A stretch of 21,253 nt of DNA from CAMYLY01 sp036397755 (GCA_036397755.1 DASWII010000008.1:1-21253), one strand, 5' to 3'. Positions 8,033 through 15,536 are shown, counted from the stretch's first letter. Program-made: numbers and translations. The notes: generated by a model not told the origin, from the letters alone.

Positions 8033-10507
8033 GTGCACCATGCGACCACGCAGTTCCTGAACGCTCACCGGATATCTCCGCCGGCGGGTGTGCTGGGAGC
8101 GAGCCTGCTCTGTTTCGCGTGTGGCGGGCCTCCGCCCCTCATCGTCGACGCTCCGCTTCACCTTGAAGAGCACCTCGACGCCGCAACCATCGTCGGCTCC
8201 GAGGCGTCCACGGACCAGCCGCAGCCCATCGAGTGGCGCTTCGACGAGCCGCAGCAGAGCTGGAAGCCGGTGATTCCGCTAAGCTCGCCAAGGACGCCAA
8301 GAACGCCGGCAGACCTCACCCAAACGGCAGACGCGCTCCGGGTCACACTGACCGAGGCCCCCACGCGGCCCCCGAACACCCGATTGGGCGGCGGCATCTA
8401 CAGCGACCTGCCGGACCTGAACCGCGAGGACTGGGCCCATGTCGTCGTGCGCGCGCGAACGGCCGAGGAGATCCCTGGCTTCGGGATCTGGTTCAACCGA
8501 CGTGAAGCCTCAGATACGGCCACGGCGCGTGCCAATCCGTTCCGCTTTGCAGGCGATAACGCGGTCGTGATCAACGATGGCTCCGTCCAGACCTACCTGC
8601 TTCGGGCTGATTGGTCCGGCGACTGGGAGGAGGGCCCCCTGCGCCAGCTCGCGCTCCTGTGGGGTGCCGAGGAGCCCGCGAGCATCGACTTCCTCTCGAT
8701 CAGTCTGATCCCCAAGGGCGCCAATTACGCTGATGCGCCCGCGGGCGTGCGCGAAGAGTCACGCAACCGCGTCTACCGGCGCGCCGTGTACACCCACGCG
8801 CCGGGTCGGCTGGAATACCGGGTGCGGGTTCCCGAGGGCGGCCGGCTCGATTTCGGCCTGGGTGTGTTGCGGGACGACGCGCCCGTGACCTTCCGAATCA
8901 CCGCACGCTCTGGAAGCGACGATCCGGAGACCCTGTTTGAAGAAGCCTACGCAGACAAGCAAGGTTGGGGGCAGCGCTCGGCCGACCTATCCCATCTGAC
9001 GGGCCAAACAGTGACGCTGGCGCTCGCAACCGAGGCGGAGCGGCCGGGCACGATCGCGCTCTGGGGAGCGCCGACCCTGAGCGGCGCGGGCAAACCCAGT
9101 CTCCCCAACGTCATCTTCTACGTCATCGACGGCGGCGCCGCGGATTTCATGAGCGTCTATGGCTACAACCGCCGCACCACCCCGACCCTCGAGCGTCTGG
9201 CAGCCGAAGGCGCGGTCTTCGAACGCGTGTACAGCAACTCCTCCTGGACCCGACCCTCGACTGCCTCGTTCATGACTTCGCTCCAGAACAGCGTGATGGG
9301 CGGCCTGCTGAATTGGAACGATCCGGTGCCGGAGGAGGCTGTGACCATGGCGGAGCATATGCACCGGGCCGGCTACCAAACGGCGGTCTTCACCGCCAAT
9401 CCCAACGCCGGCACGCTGAGCAACCTCCAGCGGGGGGTCGATCTCTTCCGGGAGAACTGGGAGGACTTCGCCTACTTCGGGGGCCGGAACCATAAGGAAT
9501 CCTCGCGATTCCTGCACGAGGGCTTCTGGGACTGGCGGGAGGCGTACCCGGCCGAGCCCTTCTGGGTGCATTTCCAAACCACCGACGTGCACGAGGACTT
9601 TCCCGCCGTATCACCCTTTGCCGGTTTGTTCGTGGGCCCTGATGAGAGGACGACGTGGAGCGAGTGGCAGAAGCGCCTCGACGAAGCTGGGGGCGGCCAT
9701 GGCATCTACGGAGAAGCCTGGGCCACGACGGGGATCAGCCGGACGGCATTTTTCTCCCTCCACCAGGGTCTGTACGACGAGACGATGGCGCACAACGACT
9801 ACCAGCTCGGTCGGCTGGTGGACCGACTCAAAGCCGAGGGCCAGTGGGAGAACACGCTGTTGATCATCGGGGCCGATCACAGCACCGACGCCGCGATGGA
9901 TGACATGGGGATCGCGCTCGCCGACTCACTGCCGCCGCGCTGGGGCCAGCCGATGTTCCGGCCCACGATCAGCCGCGTACCGTTGATCGTGGTCTGGCCC
10001 GGTCACATCCGGGGCGGACAGCGGTTCGACTCGCCCGTATCCATGATCGATGTGCTCCCCACACTGCTCGACTTGGTCGGACTCCCAGCGGCCGAGATCG
10101 GGCAGGGACAGTCTCTCGCTCCGCTTCTCCGCGGCGAGGAAGGGTGGGAGGCGCGCCCCGTGATCCTGGACGAGTTCGATGTGGATCGGACGACCGGCGA
10201 ATTGCGGGGGCTGATCGAGGTGGTCGACGGCCGGTGGGGCGCGTCGCTCGAGATCAACCCGGACCCGGAGACGCCGGAGGAACGGCGCCGGCCCGTGCCG
10301 CTCTTGCTGTACGATCTCTGGAACGATCCGATGTGCCTGCGCAGCGTGCACGCGGCGTGGCCCGAGCTCGTGGAGAAGTACACGGCGTTTCTTCAGGCCC
10401 AGTTCGCGTCGCACCAGGCCCTGGCAAAGTTCTTCACGCGGTCGGGCGATGTAGTGCTCACGCCTGAGCAGCTCGAGACGCTGCGAACCCTCGGCTACAT
10501 ACGATGA
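8033..10507 (+). CDS. Sulfatase-fold lipoprotein, paralog 4
   Basis: 824 residues from GTG 8033. AGGAG (8021-8025) lies 7 bases upstream and fixes the start; the nearby ATG at 8040 is out of frame. This is the only downstream member with its own strong ribosome binding site, after a 59-bp gap, so a separate promoter is possible though I see no clear one. The leader ends LLCFACGGPP (Cys30 lipidated, Cys at -3). The two beta-rich domains are more diverged than in the other copies (IVDAPLHLEEHLDAATIVG). Catalytic residues: Asp366, Thr406 in SWTRPST, HFQTTDVH 513-520, Asp615-His616 followed by Ser. The C-terminal tail is LETLRTLGYIR. It overlaps paralog 5 by ATGA. Confidence 0.92.
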   Translation: MHHATTQFLNAHRISPPAGVLGASLLCFACGGPPPLIVDAPLHLEEHLDAATIVGSEASTDQPQPIEWRFDEPQQSWKPVIPLSSPRTPRTPADLTQTADALRVTLTEAPTRPPNTRLGGGIYSDLPDLNREDWAHVVVRARTAEEIPGFGIWFNRREASDTATARANPFRFAGDNAVVINDGSVQTYLLRADWSGDWEEGPLRQLALLWGAEEPASIDFLSISLIPKGANYADAPAGVREESRNRVYRRAVYTHAPGRLEYRVRVPEGGRLDFGLGVLRDDAPVTFRITARSGSDDPETLFEEAYADKQGWGQRSADLSHLTGQTVTLALATEAERPGTIALWGAPTLSGAGKPSLPNVIFYVIDGGAADFMSVYGYNRRTTPTLERLAAEGAVFERVYSNSSWTRPSTASFMTSLQNSVMGGLLNWNDPVPEEAVTMAEHMHRAGYQTAVFTANPNAGTLSNLQRGVDLFRENWEDFAYFGGRNHKESSRFLHEGFWDWREAYPAEPFWVHFQTTDVHEDFPAVSPFAGLFVGPDERTTWSEWQKRLDEAGGGHGIYGEAWATTGISRTAFFSLHQGLYDETMAHNDYQLGRLVDRLKAEGQWENTLLIIGADHSTDAAMDDMGIALADSLPPRWGQPMFRPTISRVPLIVVWPGHIRGGQRFDSPVSMIDVLPTLLDLVGLPAAEIGQGQSLAPLLRGEEGWEARPVILDEFDVDRTTGELRGLIEVVDGRWGASLEINPDPETPEERRRPVPLLLYDLWNDPMCLRSVHAAWPELVEKYTAFLQAQFASHQALAKFFTRSGDVVLTPEQLETLRTLGYIR

Positions 10508-12957
10508 CCTCCGGGACGTCTCGATGCTGGAATGGCCACGGGATCACCGTGGTCCGCTGGTTGGTGGGCGCGCTGTGCCTCGGCTGCGGCCCCGCGCCGC
10601 TCACGGTCGAGATGCCGCTCCATCTCGAGGACCATCTGGAAGCGGCCACCATCACGGGCTCGGAGCTGCCGGCTAACCCGCCACAAACCGTCGAGTGGCG
10701 CTTCGACCAGCCGCAACCGGAGTGGAAGGCCACGGCGCTATGGAACCCTCCGTTCGGCACGCCTACGCTCGCGACGACCAGCGAGGGTTTGCGGATCACC
10801 CTCACCGACCAGACGCGCGTTCCGGATGGCCGACATGGTGGGGTGATTCACGTTGCCGTACCGGAGTGGGACCGCCGGGACTGGGCTGACGTGGTGATTC
10901 GCGCCCGTGCCGATAGCGCGAGCTCCGTCAACATGGTCGGGCTGGGGTTCAACCTCCGCGACGGGAGAGGGACGCAGGCCAACCCCCTGCCGCCGTTCCA
11001 GTTCGGGGGCCAGAACAGTCCCGTCGTGCGGGACGGCACGATTCACACCTACCGGCTACGGGTGGGGCAAGGCGCCGGCGCCTTTCAGGGCCCGTGGCGG
11101 GAGTTGGCGCTCGTTTTCGGGAGCGAGGGCGAATCGGGGAGCATCGAGATCCTGTCGGTAAGCGTCGTGCCCGCAGGTGCGACGTATGCCGATTCGCCGC
11201 ACGGCGTGCGGCCGGTGACGATTGGCGAGCGCATACGCCGGACGCTCTACACGCACGCCCCGGGGCGCTTCAGCTACCGGGTTCACGTGCCCGAGGGTGG
11301 GCGGGTGGACGCCGCCCTGGGAGTGCTCGGCAGCGCCGACTCCGTCACCTTTAGCGTGAGCGTCCGGGCGGGCGGAGACGACGCGATACTCTTCGAGGAG
11401 CGGTACGCGGATCCCGACCAGTGGGCCCAGCGCTCGGTGGATCTGTCGCGGTTCGCCGGCCGGACGGTCACGCTCTCACTGGACGCCCAGGCCGAGCAAC
11501 CGGGCGCGGTGGCCTTCTGGGGCTCGCCGACGGTGAGCGGCGCGCGCACCTCGGACAGGCCCAACGTCATCTTCTACGTGATTGATGGTGGCGGCGCGGA
11601 CCAAATGAGCCTCTACGGCTACAACCGCCGTACCACTCCGAACCTCGAACGGTTGGCCGCCGAAGGCGCGGTGTTCGAGCACGCCTACAGCAACTGCTCT
11701 TCCACGCGCTGCTCGACGCCCTCCTTCATGACTTCCCTCCAGATCAGCGTGCTCGGCGCCCCCGACCGGTGGGAGCTGCTGCCGGCCGAAGCGCACACCA
11801 TGGCCGAGCGCTTTCACGAAGCGGGCTATCCCACGGCGGTCTTCACGTCGAATCCCAATGCCGGCACGATCAGTAGCCTGGAGCGCGGCGTGGACGTGTT
11901 CCGCGATCAGGGCGTCGCGGCGGATGCCGGCTCCTCCGTGGAGCTGCACCGCGAGTTCTGGGACTGGCGAGAGGCCTCTCCCGGCGAACCCTATTGGGTC
12001 CATTTCCAGACGACGGACGTGCATGGCTCCACCAACAGGGCGCCCGCACCGTTCGCGGGTCTGTTCAGCGCGCCTGAAGACCGGGCGCGATTCGCGCGAT
12101 GGGACTCGACCCTCGGGGACTGGCGGCGCCGGAACGCCGCACGAGTCCAGACCGAGCGCGACTGGTGGCGCACACGGTGGATTGAGACGGGCATCGACCC
12201 TAGGCAGTACGCCAACCTCGAGCGCTCATTCTATGACGAAAGGATGGCCCACCAGGACTACCAGCTGGGTCGTTTCGTCGAACGGCTCAAGGAGACCGGC
12301 CGGTGGCAGCATACCCTGCTCATCATCGCCGCCGACCACAGCATCGAGTCAGCCACCGGTGATTTCCTGGTTCCGCTGGCGGATCCGGAGCATGACTACT
12401 GGACCACTCTCCGCTCGAGCGTCACGCGGGTGCCGCTGCTGTTCGTCTGGCCCGGACGCATTACCGGGGGCCAGCGTTTCTCGCGGCCGGTCTCAATGAT
12501 CGATGTGTTGCCCACAGTCCTGGAGCTGGTCGGGCTGCCGCCGCCGGAGGTGCTCCAGGGCCAGTCGCTCGCGCCGCTCCTGCTGGAGCGAGCCGGGTGG
12601 CAGTCGCGGCCGGTAATCTTCGATGAGTTCGAGAAGGACCCGCGGACGGGCGAGCTGCGGGGTAGGATCTCCATGATCGATGGTCGTTGGGGTGCCTCGC
12701 TCCGGATCGGACCCGCGCCCGAGGACCCGACGGACCCGACGAACCACCGGCTGCTCCTGTTCGATGTTTGGAACGATCCCCTGGCGCTCTGGCCGGTGAA
12801 CGACGCGCACCCCGAGTTGGTGGCGAAGTACACCGCGCTGCTGGAGCGGCAGTGGGAGGCCCACCGGCTGCTGGCCCAGCGCTTCACGCCGGGCGGTAGA
12901 ATGGAGCTCACGCCCGCGCAGCTCGAGACGCTCCGGGCGCTGGGGTACATCCGATGA
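10504..12957 (+). CDS. Sulfatase-fold lipoprotein, paralog 5, with altered active-site motif
   Basis: 817 residues; ATG 10504 overlaps the stop of paralog 4. Leader ends LVGALCLGCGP (Cys28 lipidated). The beta-rich domains (about 60-222 and 232-342) are closest to paralogs 1 and 2. The catalytic domain has Asp361, HFQTTDVH 500-507 and Asp611-His612 (DHS). The nucleophile segment reads SNCSSTRCSTPSF instead of SN-SWTKPSTASF. Thr401 is kept, but Trp becomes Ser, Pro becomes Cys (Cys403), and there is an extra Cys398. This is not a formylglycine site, because no CxPxR is formed. The enzyme may have changed specificity, or Cys398 and Cys403 could form a disulfide next to the active site (speculative). 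The other core motifs are intact, so it does not look decayed. It is the last gene of the array. Confidence 0.92.
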   Translation: MTSGTSRCWNGHGITVVRWLVGALCLGCGPAPLTVEMPLHLEDHLEAATITGSELPANPPQTVEWRFDQPQPEWKATALWNPPFGTPTLATTSEGLRITLTDQTRVPDGRHGGVIHVAVPEWDRRDWADVVIRARADSASSVNMVGLGFNLRDGRGTQANPLPPFQFGGQNSPVVRDGTIHTYRLRVGQGAGAFQGPWRELALVFGSEGESGSIEILSVSVVPAGATYADSPHGVRPVTIGERIRRTLYTHAPGRFSYRVHVPEGGRVDAALGVLGSADSVTFSVSVRAGGDDAILFEERYADPDQWAQRSVDLSRFAGRTVTLSLDAQAEQPGAVAFWGSPTVSGARTSDRPNVIFYVIDGGGADQMSLYGYNRRTTPNLERLAAEGAVFEHAYSNCSSTRCSTPSFMTSLQISVLGAPDRWELLPAEAHTMAERFHEAGYPTAVFTSNPNAGTISSLERGVDVFRDQGVAADAGSSVELHREFWDWREASPGEPYWVHFQTTDVHGSTNRAPAPFAGLFSAPEDRARFARWDSTLGDWRRRNAARVQTERDWWRTRWIETGIDPRQYANLERSFYDERMAHQDYQLGRFVERLKETGRWQHTLLIIAADHSIESATGDFLVPLADPEHDYWTTLRSSVTRVPLLFVWPGRITGGQRFSRPVSMIDVLPTVLELVGLPPPEVLQGQSLAPLLLERAGWQSRPVIFDEFEKDPRTGELRGRISMIDGRWGASLRIGPAPEDPTDPTNHRLLLFDVWNDPLALWPVNDAHPELVAKYTALLERQWEAHRLLAQRFTPGGRMELTPAQLETLRALGYIR

Positions 12958-12971
12958 CGCACTCGATCACG

Positions 12972-12990
12972 CCTTGCCAGGGCGGCAGGG
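12972..12990 (+). terminator. Weak candidate terminator after the array
   Basis: CCTTGCC (12972-12978) pairs with GGCAGGG (12984-12990) through 7 pairs including one G-T, with a 5-base loop. Only TT follows. It lies 14 bp after the stop of paralog 5. Confidence 0.3.
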
Positions 12991-13014
12991 TTCCGGTGTG
13001 GCCGGCCTGGCGAC

Positions 13015-13080
13015 ACGTCGTAAACGACGTCCCATCCAACCGCCCTTTAGGGCGAGTCGCCGCAGGCGCCGAGCGGCGAC
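13015..13080. other. Cluster of three perfect inverted repeats
   Basis: ACGTCGT-AA-ACGACGT (13015-13030), CGCCCT-TT-AGGGCG (13041-13054) and GTCGCCGC-N9-GCGGCGAC (13056-13080) follow each other within 66 bp. The last has an 8-bp stem and is followed by GCCGCTTTCCTT, so it could act as a factor-independent terminator, but no clean T-run is present. They may instead be remnants of a repeat element at the array's edge. Confidence 0.5.
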
Positions 13081-13090
13081 GCCGCTTTCC

Positions 13091-13118
13091 TTGACGTGGT
13101 AAAATTACGCGGTATTTA
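13091..13118 (+). promoter_or_regulatory. Candidate promoter of the ATPase remnant
   Basis: TTGACG (13091-13096), a 16-bp spacer and TATTTA (13113-13118), in a locally AT-rich patch within GC-rich surroundings, 6 bp before the ATG of the remnant at 13125. Confidence 0.4.
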
Positions 13119-13124
13119 TGCCAT

Positions 13125-13205
13125 ATGTTTGCCCGTCGGTTGCTCCCTACCCTCCAGCGCTCGAGAAAGAGCGTGCTCCTCCTCGGGCCGCATGCTCCGA
13201 GGTAG
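13125..13205 (+). pseudogene. Remnant of an AAA/DUF4143-type ATPase gene
   Basis: A 26-codon frame reads FARRLLPTLQRSRKSVLLLG and then PHAPR before TAG 13203-13205. Members of the DUF4143 (AAA_14) ATPase family typically begin with RLL..L....KSVLLLGPRQTGKST; here the match ends exactly where the Walker A loop should begin. A promoter-like pair precedes it. I infer that almost all of the gene was deleted, leaving the start. A short chance ORF cannot be excluded. Confidence 0.5.
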
Positions 13206-13246
13206 GCGTCCACCAAGCCGACCGACCGCTCCGCCAGCGTGTCCAG

Positions 13247-13270
13247 GCTGCATGACCGGCTGCATGACCG
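13247..13270 (+). repeat. 12-bp perfect tandem repeat
   Basis: GCTGCATGACCG occurs twice back to back (13247-13258 and 13259-13270), between the ATPase remnant and the first toxin-antitoxin promoter. It may be a replication-slippage duplication or a scar at the deletion join. Confidence 0.85.
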
Positions 13271-13280
13271 AGTGATTGGC

Positions 13281-13318
13281 TTGATAACACATCATGATGG
13301 TATTAGAGTACCATCATG
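13281..13318 (+). promoter_or_regulatory. Promoter and operator of the first VapBC pair
   Basis: TTGATA (13281-13286), a 17-bp spacer and TAGAGT (13304-13309) form a candidate promoter. A perfect inverted repeat, CATGATGGTA (13293-13302) and TACCATCATG (13309-13318) with a 6-base spacer, overlaps the -10 element and the start codon. Ribbon-helix-helix antitoxins autorepress through such palindromes. Predicted transcription start falls at or next to the A of the ATG, so the message may be leaderless. Confidence 0.65.
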
Positions 13319-13567
13319 CTGCGATTCCAGATCCAGTTGACGGAGGCCCAGCACGGCGCGCTGAAGCGGTGGGCGGACCGGCTAGGTATCTCGTTCGCGG
13401 AGGCCGTCCGGCGGTGCGTGGCGGACCGCCTGGCCCGCGAGGAAGCCTCGGCCACCAAGGCCGACCGCGTCCGTGAGGCCCAAGCGGTGGTTGGGAAGTA
13501 CGCCTCCGGGCGGTCCGACGTCGCGGAGCGGCACGACGACTACCTGACGGACGCGTTCGACGGGTGA
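13316..13567 (+). CDS. vapB: Ribbon-helix-helix antitoxin of a VapBC pair
   Basis: 83 residues. An N-terminal beta strand (LRFQIQL) is followed by two helices (ALKRWADRLGISFAEAVRRC), the pattern of CopG/RHH DNA-binding proteins. The acidic C-terminal part (SDVAERHDDYLTDAFDG) would wrap around and block the toxin. The start ATG lies within the operator and has no ribosome binding site upstream, consistent with leaderless translation. The stop overlaps the toxin's GTG start (GTGA), the usual coupling in these pairs. It should bind the 13293-13318 palindrome as an autorepressor (family knowledge). Confidence 0.85.
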   Translation: MLRFQIQLTEAQHGALKRWADRLGISFAEAVRRCVADRLAREEASATKADRVREAQAVVGKYASGRSDVAERHDDYLTDAFDG

Positions 13568-13971
13568 GCGTTTTCGTCGATACGTCCGCCCTCTACGCCC
13601 TGTTCGACCGAGACGATCGTGGCCACCCTGCTGCGGCGGCCGCATGGGCGGACCTGCTGTCCGGCCCCCGCCCGCTCGTCACCTCCGACTACGTCTTGCT
13701 CGAGACCGTGGCCCTCGTCCAGCGACGGCTCGGTCTCGCGGCCGTACACGACCTGGATGACCGTATCGTTCCGCTCCTGACGGTCCGGTGGATCACGGAA
13801 CCCATCCACCGCCGCGCGATGACGCGGCTGCGACGGACCGACCGGCGCGAGGTGAGCCTGGTCGACTGCAGCAGCTTCCTGGTGATGGAAGCCGAGACGA
13901 TCCAGGAGGCGTTCGCGCTCGACGACGACTTCGCTGCGGCGGGCTTTCGCCTCCTTCCGGCGCCGGGCTGA
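13564..13971 (+). CDS. vapC: PIN-domain toxin ribonuclease of a VapBC pair
   Basis: 135 residues from GTG 13564, overlapping the antitoxin by 4 bases. It is a complete PIN domain with the four acidic metal-binding residues visible: Asp6 (FVDTSAL), Glu47 (LLET), Asp101 (SLVDCSSF) and Asp120 (ALDDDF). VapC toxins are Mg-dependent endoribonucleases that cut tRNA or rRNA when not held by VapB; the target cannot be read from sequence. It appears intact and full length for the family. The cognate partner is the gene directly upstream. Confidence 0.88.
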   Translation: MSVFVDTSALYALFDRDDRGHPAAAAAWADLLSGPRPLVTSDYVLLETVALVQRRLGLAAVHDLDDRIVPLLTVRWITEPIHRRAMTRLRRTDRREVSLVDCSSFLVMEAETIQEAFALDDDFAAAGFRLLPAPG

Positions 13972-14149
13972 CCCGGAAACTCCGCGACCCTCTCGATTCG
14001 CCACGCGCTACGAAGTCCACTGGAGACGCTCGGGCCGCTGCGTGCATACGGAGATAGACATTGGTATGGGGGCCAAGGGTGGGAGGTTCGGACGTATGGA
14101 GGTTCGGCCGTGTGGACGAAGGCGGCCGACGGACTGGGGAGGGCCGCCG

Positions 14150-14197
14150 TTGACCGGGAACAAACGAGGTATTACCATGCTGGCAAGGAGTAATACC
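14150..14197 (+). promoter_or_regulatory. Promoter, operator and ribosome binding site of the second VapBC pair
   Basis: TTGACC (14150-14155), a 17-bp spacer and TACCAT (14173-14178) form a good candidate promoter. GGTATTAC (14168-14175) and GTAATACC (14190-14197) are a perfect inverted repeat overlapping the -10 element and reaching the ribosome binding site AAGGAG (14185-14190), 8 bases before ATG 14199. This fits antitoxin autorepression. Further upstream (13972-14149) I see only a 10-bp direct repeat GGAGGTTCGG (14082-14091 and 14098-14107). Confidence 0.65.
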
Positions 14198-14198
14198 A

Positions 14199-14438
14199 AT
14201 GGAGCCACTGACGCTCAAGATCCCCCCACGCCTTGCCGCAGAGCTCGAAGCGTTCGCGCGGTCGCGTGGCGCGTCCAGATCGGCCGTGGTCCGGGAGGCG
14301 ATCAAGGAGTATCTGGGCCGCGCGCGAACGCCGTCTCCAGCGTCATGCCTGGACCTCGCCCGTGACCTGGTTGGCACCGTCGAGGGTCCGAGAGACCTGG
14401 CGACGAACCCCAGACACCTCAAAGACTACGGGCGGTGA
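14199..14438 (+). CDS. vapB: Ribbon-helix-helix antitoxin of the second VapBC pair
   Basis: 79 residues. LTLKIPPRLAAELEAFARSR followed by GASRSAVVREAIKEYL is a textbook RHH/CopG fold: beta strand, helix, turn, helix. The C-terminal tail DLVGTVEGPRDLATNPRHL is the common toxin-binding pattern of this antitoxin group. A strong AAGGAG lies upstream. The end overlaps the toxin start (GTGA). It shares little sequence with the first antitoxin, and its operator differs, so the two pairs were probably acquired separately rather than duplicated. Confidence 0.88.
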   Translation: MEPLTLKIPPRLAAELEAFARSRGASRSAVVREAIKEYLGRARTPSPASCLDLARDLVGTVEGPRDLATNPRHLKDYGR

Positions 14439-14854
14439 CGACGGTCCTCCTGGATACCGGGCCCCTCGTATCCTTGATCAACCGCCGCGAACGTCATCAC
14501 CAGTGGGTGGTGGCCGTGTTCGGCGAGCTGGCGCCTCCATTGGAGACCTGCGAATCGGTCCTGTCCGAGGCATGCTTTCTCCTTCGGCGATTCCCTGGCG
14601 GCACCGACGCCGTGATGGCCCTGGTCGAGCGCGGCGTCGTATCACCGTCCTTCAGACTCGTAGAGGAACGCGCGCGGGTGGGTCGGCTCCTCAAGCGGTA
14701 TCACGAGACACCGATGTCGCTGGCCGACGCATGTCTCGTCCGTATGAGCGAGTTGATCCCGGATAGTGCGGTGATGACGCTGGACGCGGACTTCAAGATC
14801 TACCGGCGGCACGGGCGAGAAGTGATTCCGTTGATCGCGCCGGAGCCGTCCTGA
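14435..14854 (+). CDS. vapC: PIN-domain toxin ribonuclease of the second VapBC pair
   Basis: 139 residues from GTG 14435, coupled to the antitoxin by a 4-base overlap. The PIN acidic residues are all present: Asp7 (LLDTGPL), Glu45 (SVLSEACF), Asp98 (SLADACL) and Asp117 (TLDADF). It is a predicted Mg-dependent endoribonuclease toxin, intact. Its sequence is clearly different from the first VapC, in keeping with two independent systems. It converges with the sulfotransferase-like gene, with a hairpin between them. Confidence 0.88.
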   Translation: MTTVLLDTGPLVSLINRRERHHQWVVAVFGELAPPLETCESVLSEACFLLRRFPGGTDAVMALVERGVVSPSFRLVEERARVGRLLKRYHETPMSLADACLVRMSELIPDSAVMTLDADFKIYRRHGREVIPLIAPEPS

Positions 14855-14869
14855 GAACGGCGAGCGAGG

Positions 14870-14887
14870 CGGGGCACGCGCGCCCCG
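14870..14887. terminator. Hairpin between convergent genes
   Basis: CGGGGC (14870-14875) and GCCCCG (14882-14887) form a perfect 6-bp stem with a 6-base loop. It lies between the stop of the second vapC and the stop of the - strand sulfotransferase gene, where a bidirectional terminator is expected. There is no T-run on either side, so its function is only inferred from position. Confidence 0.4.
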
Positions 14888-14892
14888 ACAGC

Positions 14893-15504
14893 CTAGCCGC
14901 GGGTGCGGTACAGCGCGGGATCGATCGCCGCGGCCATCGCTTGCACATCGCGGCGACCGCCCAAGAACCGGCTCACACGAGCGGCCTCGCGGGTTGGGTG
15001 AGCCACTGCGTGAGTGTAGGGCACATCGAGGACTTCGAAGCAGGGCCGACTGCGGAGCACGCGCTCGACATGGCGGAGATGATCTTCGAACTGCCGTTCG
15101 AGCGCCGCCGGGTCCGGACTCGTGGGCTCGGCGCGGCTCGTCAGCATTTTGTCCTGCGACGCGAGGACTTCGGCCAAGTCGCGACGCATGAAGATCACCC
15201 GGTAGTTGTGGCCTTCAGGCAGATACGGCAGGAGGTGCGAAATGATCTTGATGGCCTTTCCCCGACACTCGGTCAGCCACGGGTGACGATCGGTCTTGTC
15301 GAGCGACTTAACCCGCTCGAGCTCGAAGTAGCCCTCGGGGTTGCTGGGATCAGCGGCCCGGATTTCATCGGTGACCAGCTCCACCCCACCCGCTCGCAAC
15401 ATCTTCATCATCATGGATGTGCCGGAGCGGGGCAGCCCAGACACGATGACGATGGGCCGTCCGAAGCGGACCCGGCGATACAGCCTGGCGGGAGGGGATC
15501 TCAT
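14893..15504 (-). CDS. Sulfotransferase-like protein
   Basis: 203 residues from the ATG at 15504. An in-frame ATG at 15567 would add 21 residues (MRCESGGLAASTDHG...) without sulfotransferase character and would overlap the divergent gene, so the shorter form is preferred. IVIVSGLPRSGTSMMMKML (18-36) is the 5'-phosphosulfate-binding loop of PAPS-dependent sulfotransferases. IFMRRDLAEVLASQDKM (104-120) is the 3'-phosphate-binding strand-helix with its Arg and Ser. Sulfotransferases move sulfate from PAPS to hydroxyl or amino groups of carbohydrates, lipids or proteins; the acceptor here is unknown. It is shorter than most full-length members and lacks a signal peptide, so it is probably cytosolic. 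It is the only - strand gene, divergent from the phosphodiesterase operon with about 32 bp between starts. Confidence 0.82.
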   Translation of the reverse strand: MRSPPARLYRRVRFGRPIVIVSGLPRSGTSMMMKMLRAGGVELVTDEIRAADPSNPEGYFELERVKSLDKTDRHPWLTECRGKAIKIISHLLPYLPEGHNYRVIFMRRDLAEVLASQDKMLTSRAEPTSPDPAALERQFEDHLRHVERVLRSRPCFEVLDVPYTHAVAHPTREAARVSRFLGGRRDVQAMAAAIDPALYRTRG

Positions 15505-15536
15505 GGTGTGAGGGCAGAATACGCCATGGTCGGTAG

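Noticed and set aside
11698..11720. Cys403 of paralog 5 as a formylglycine site
   Set aside because: The segment reads CSTPS and lacks the CxPxR pattern; by alignment with the other paralogs Cys403 replaces the Pro, not the nucleophile.
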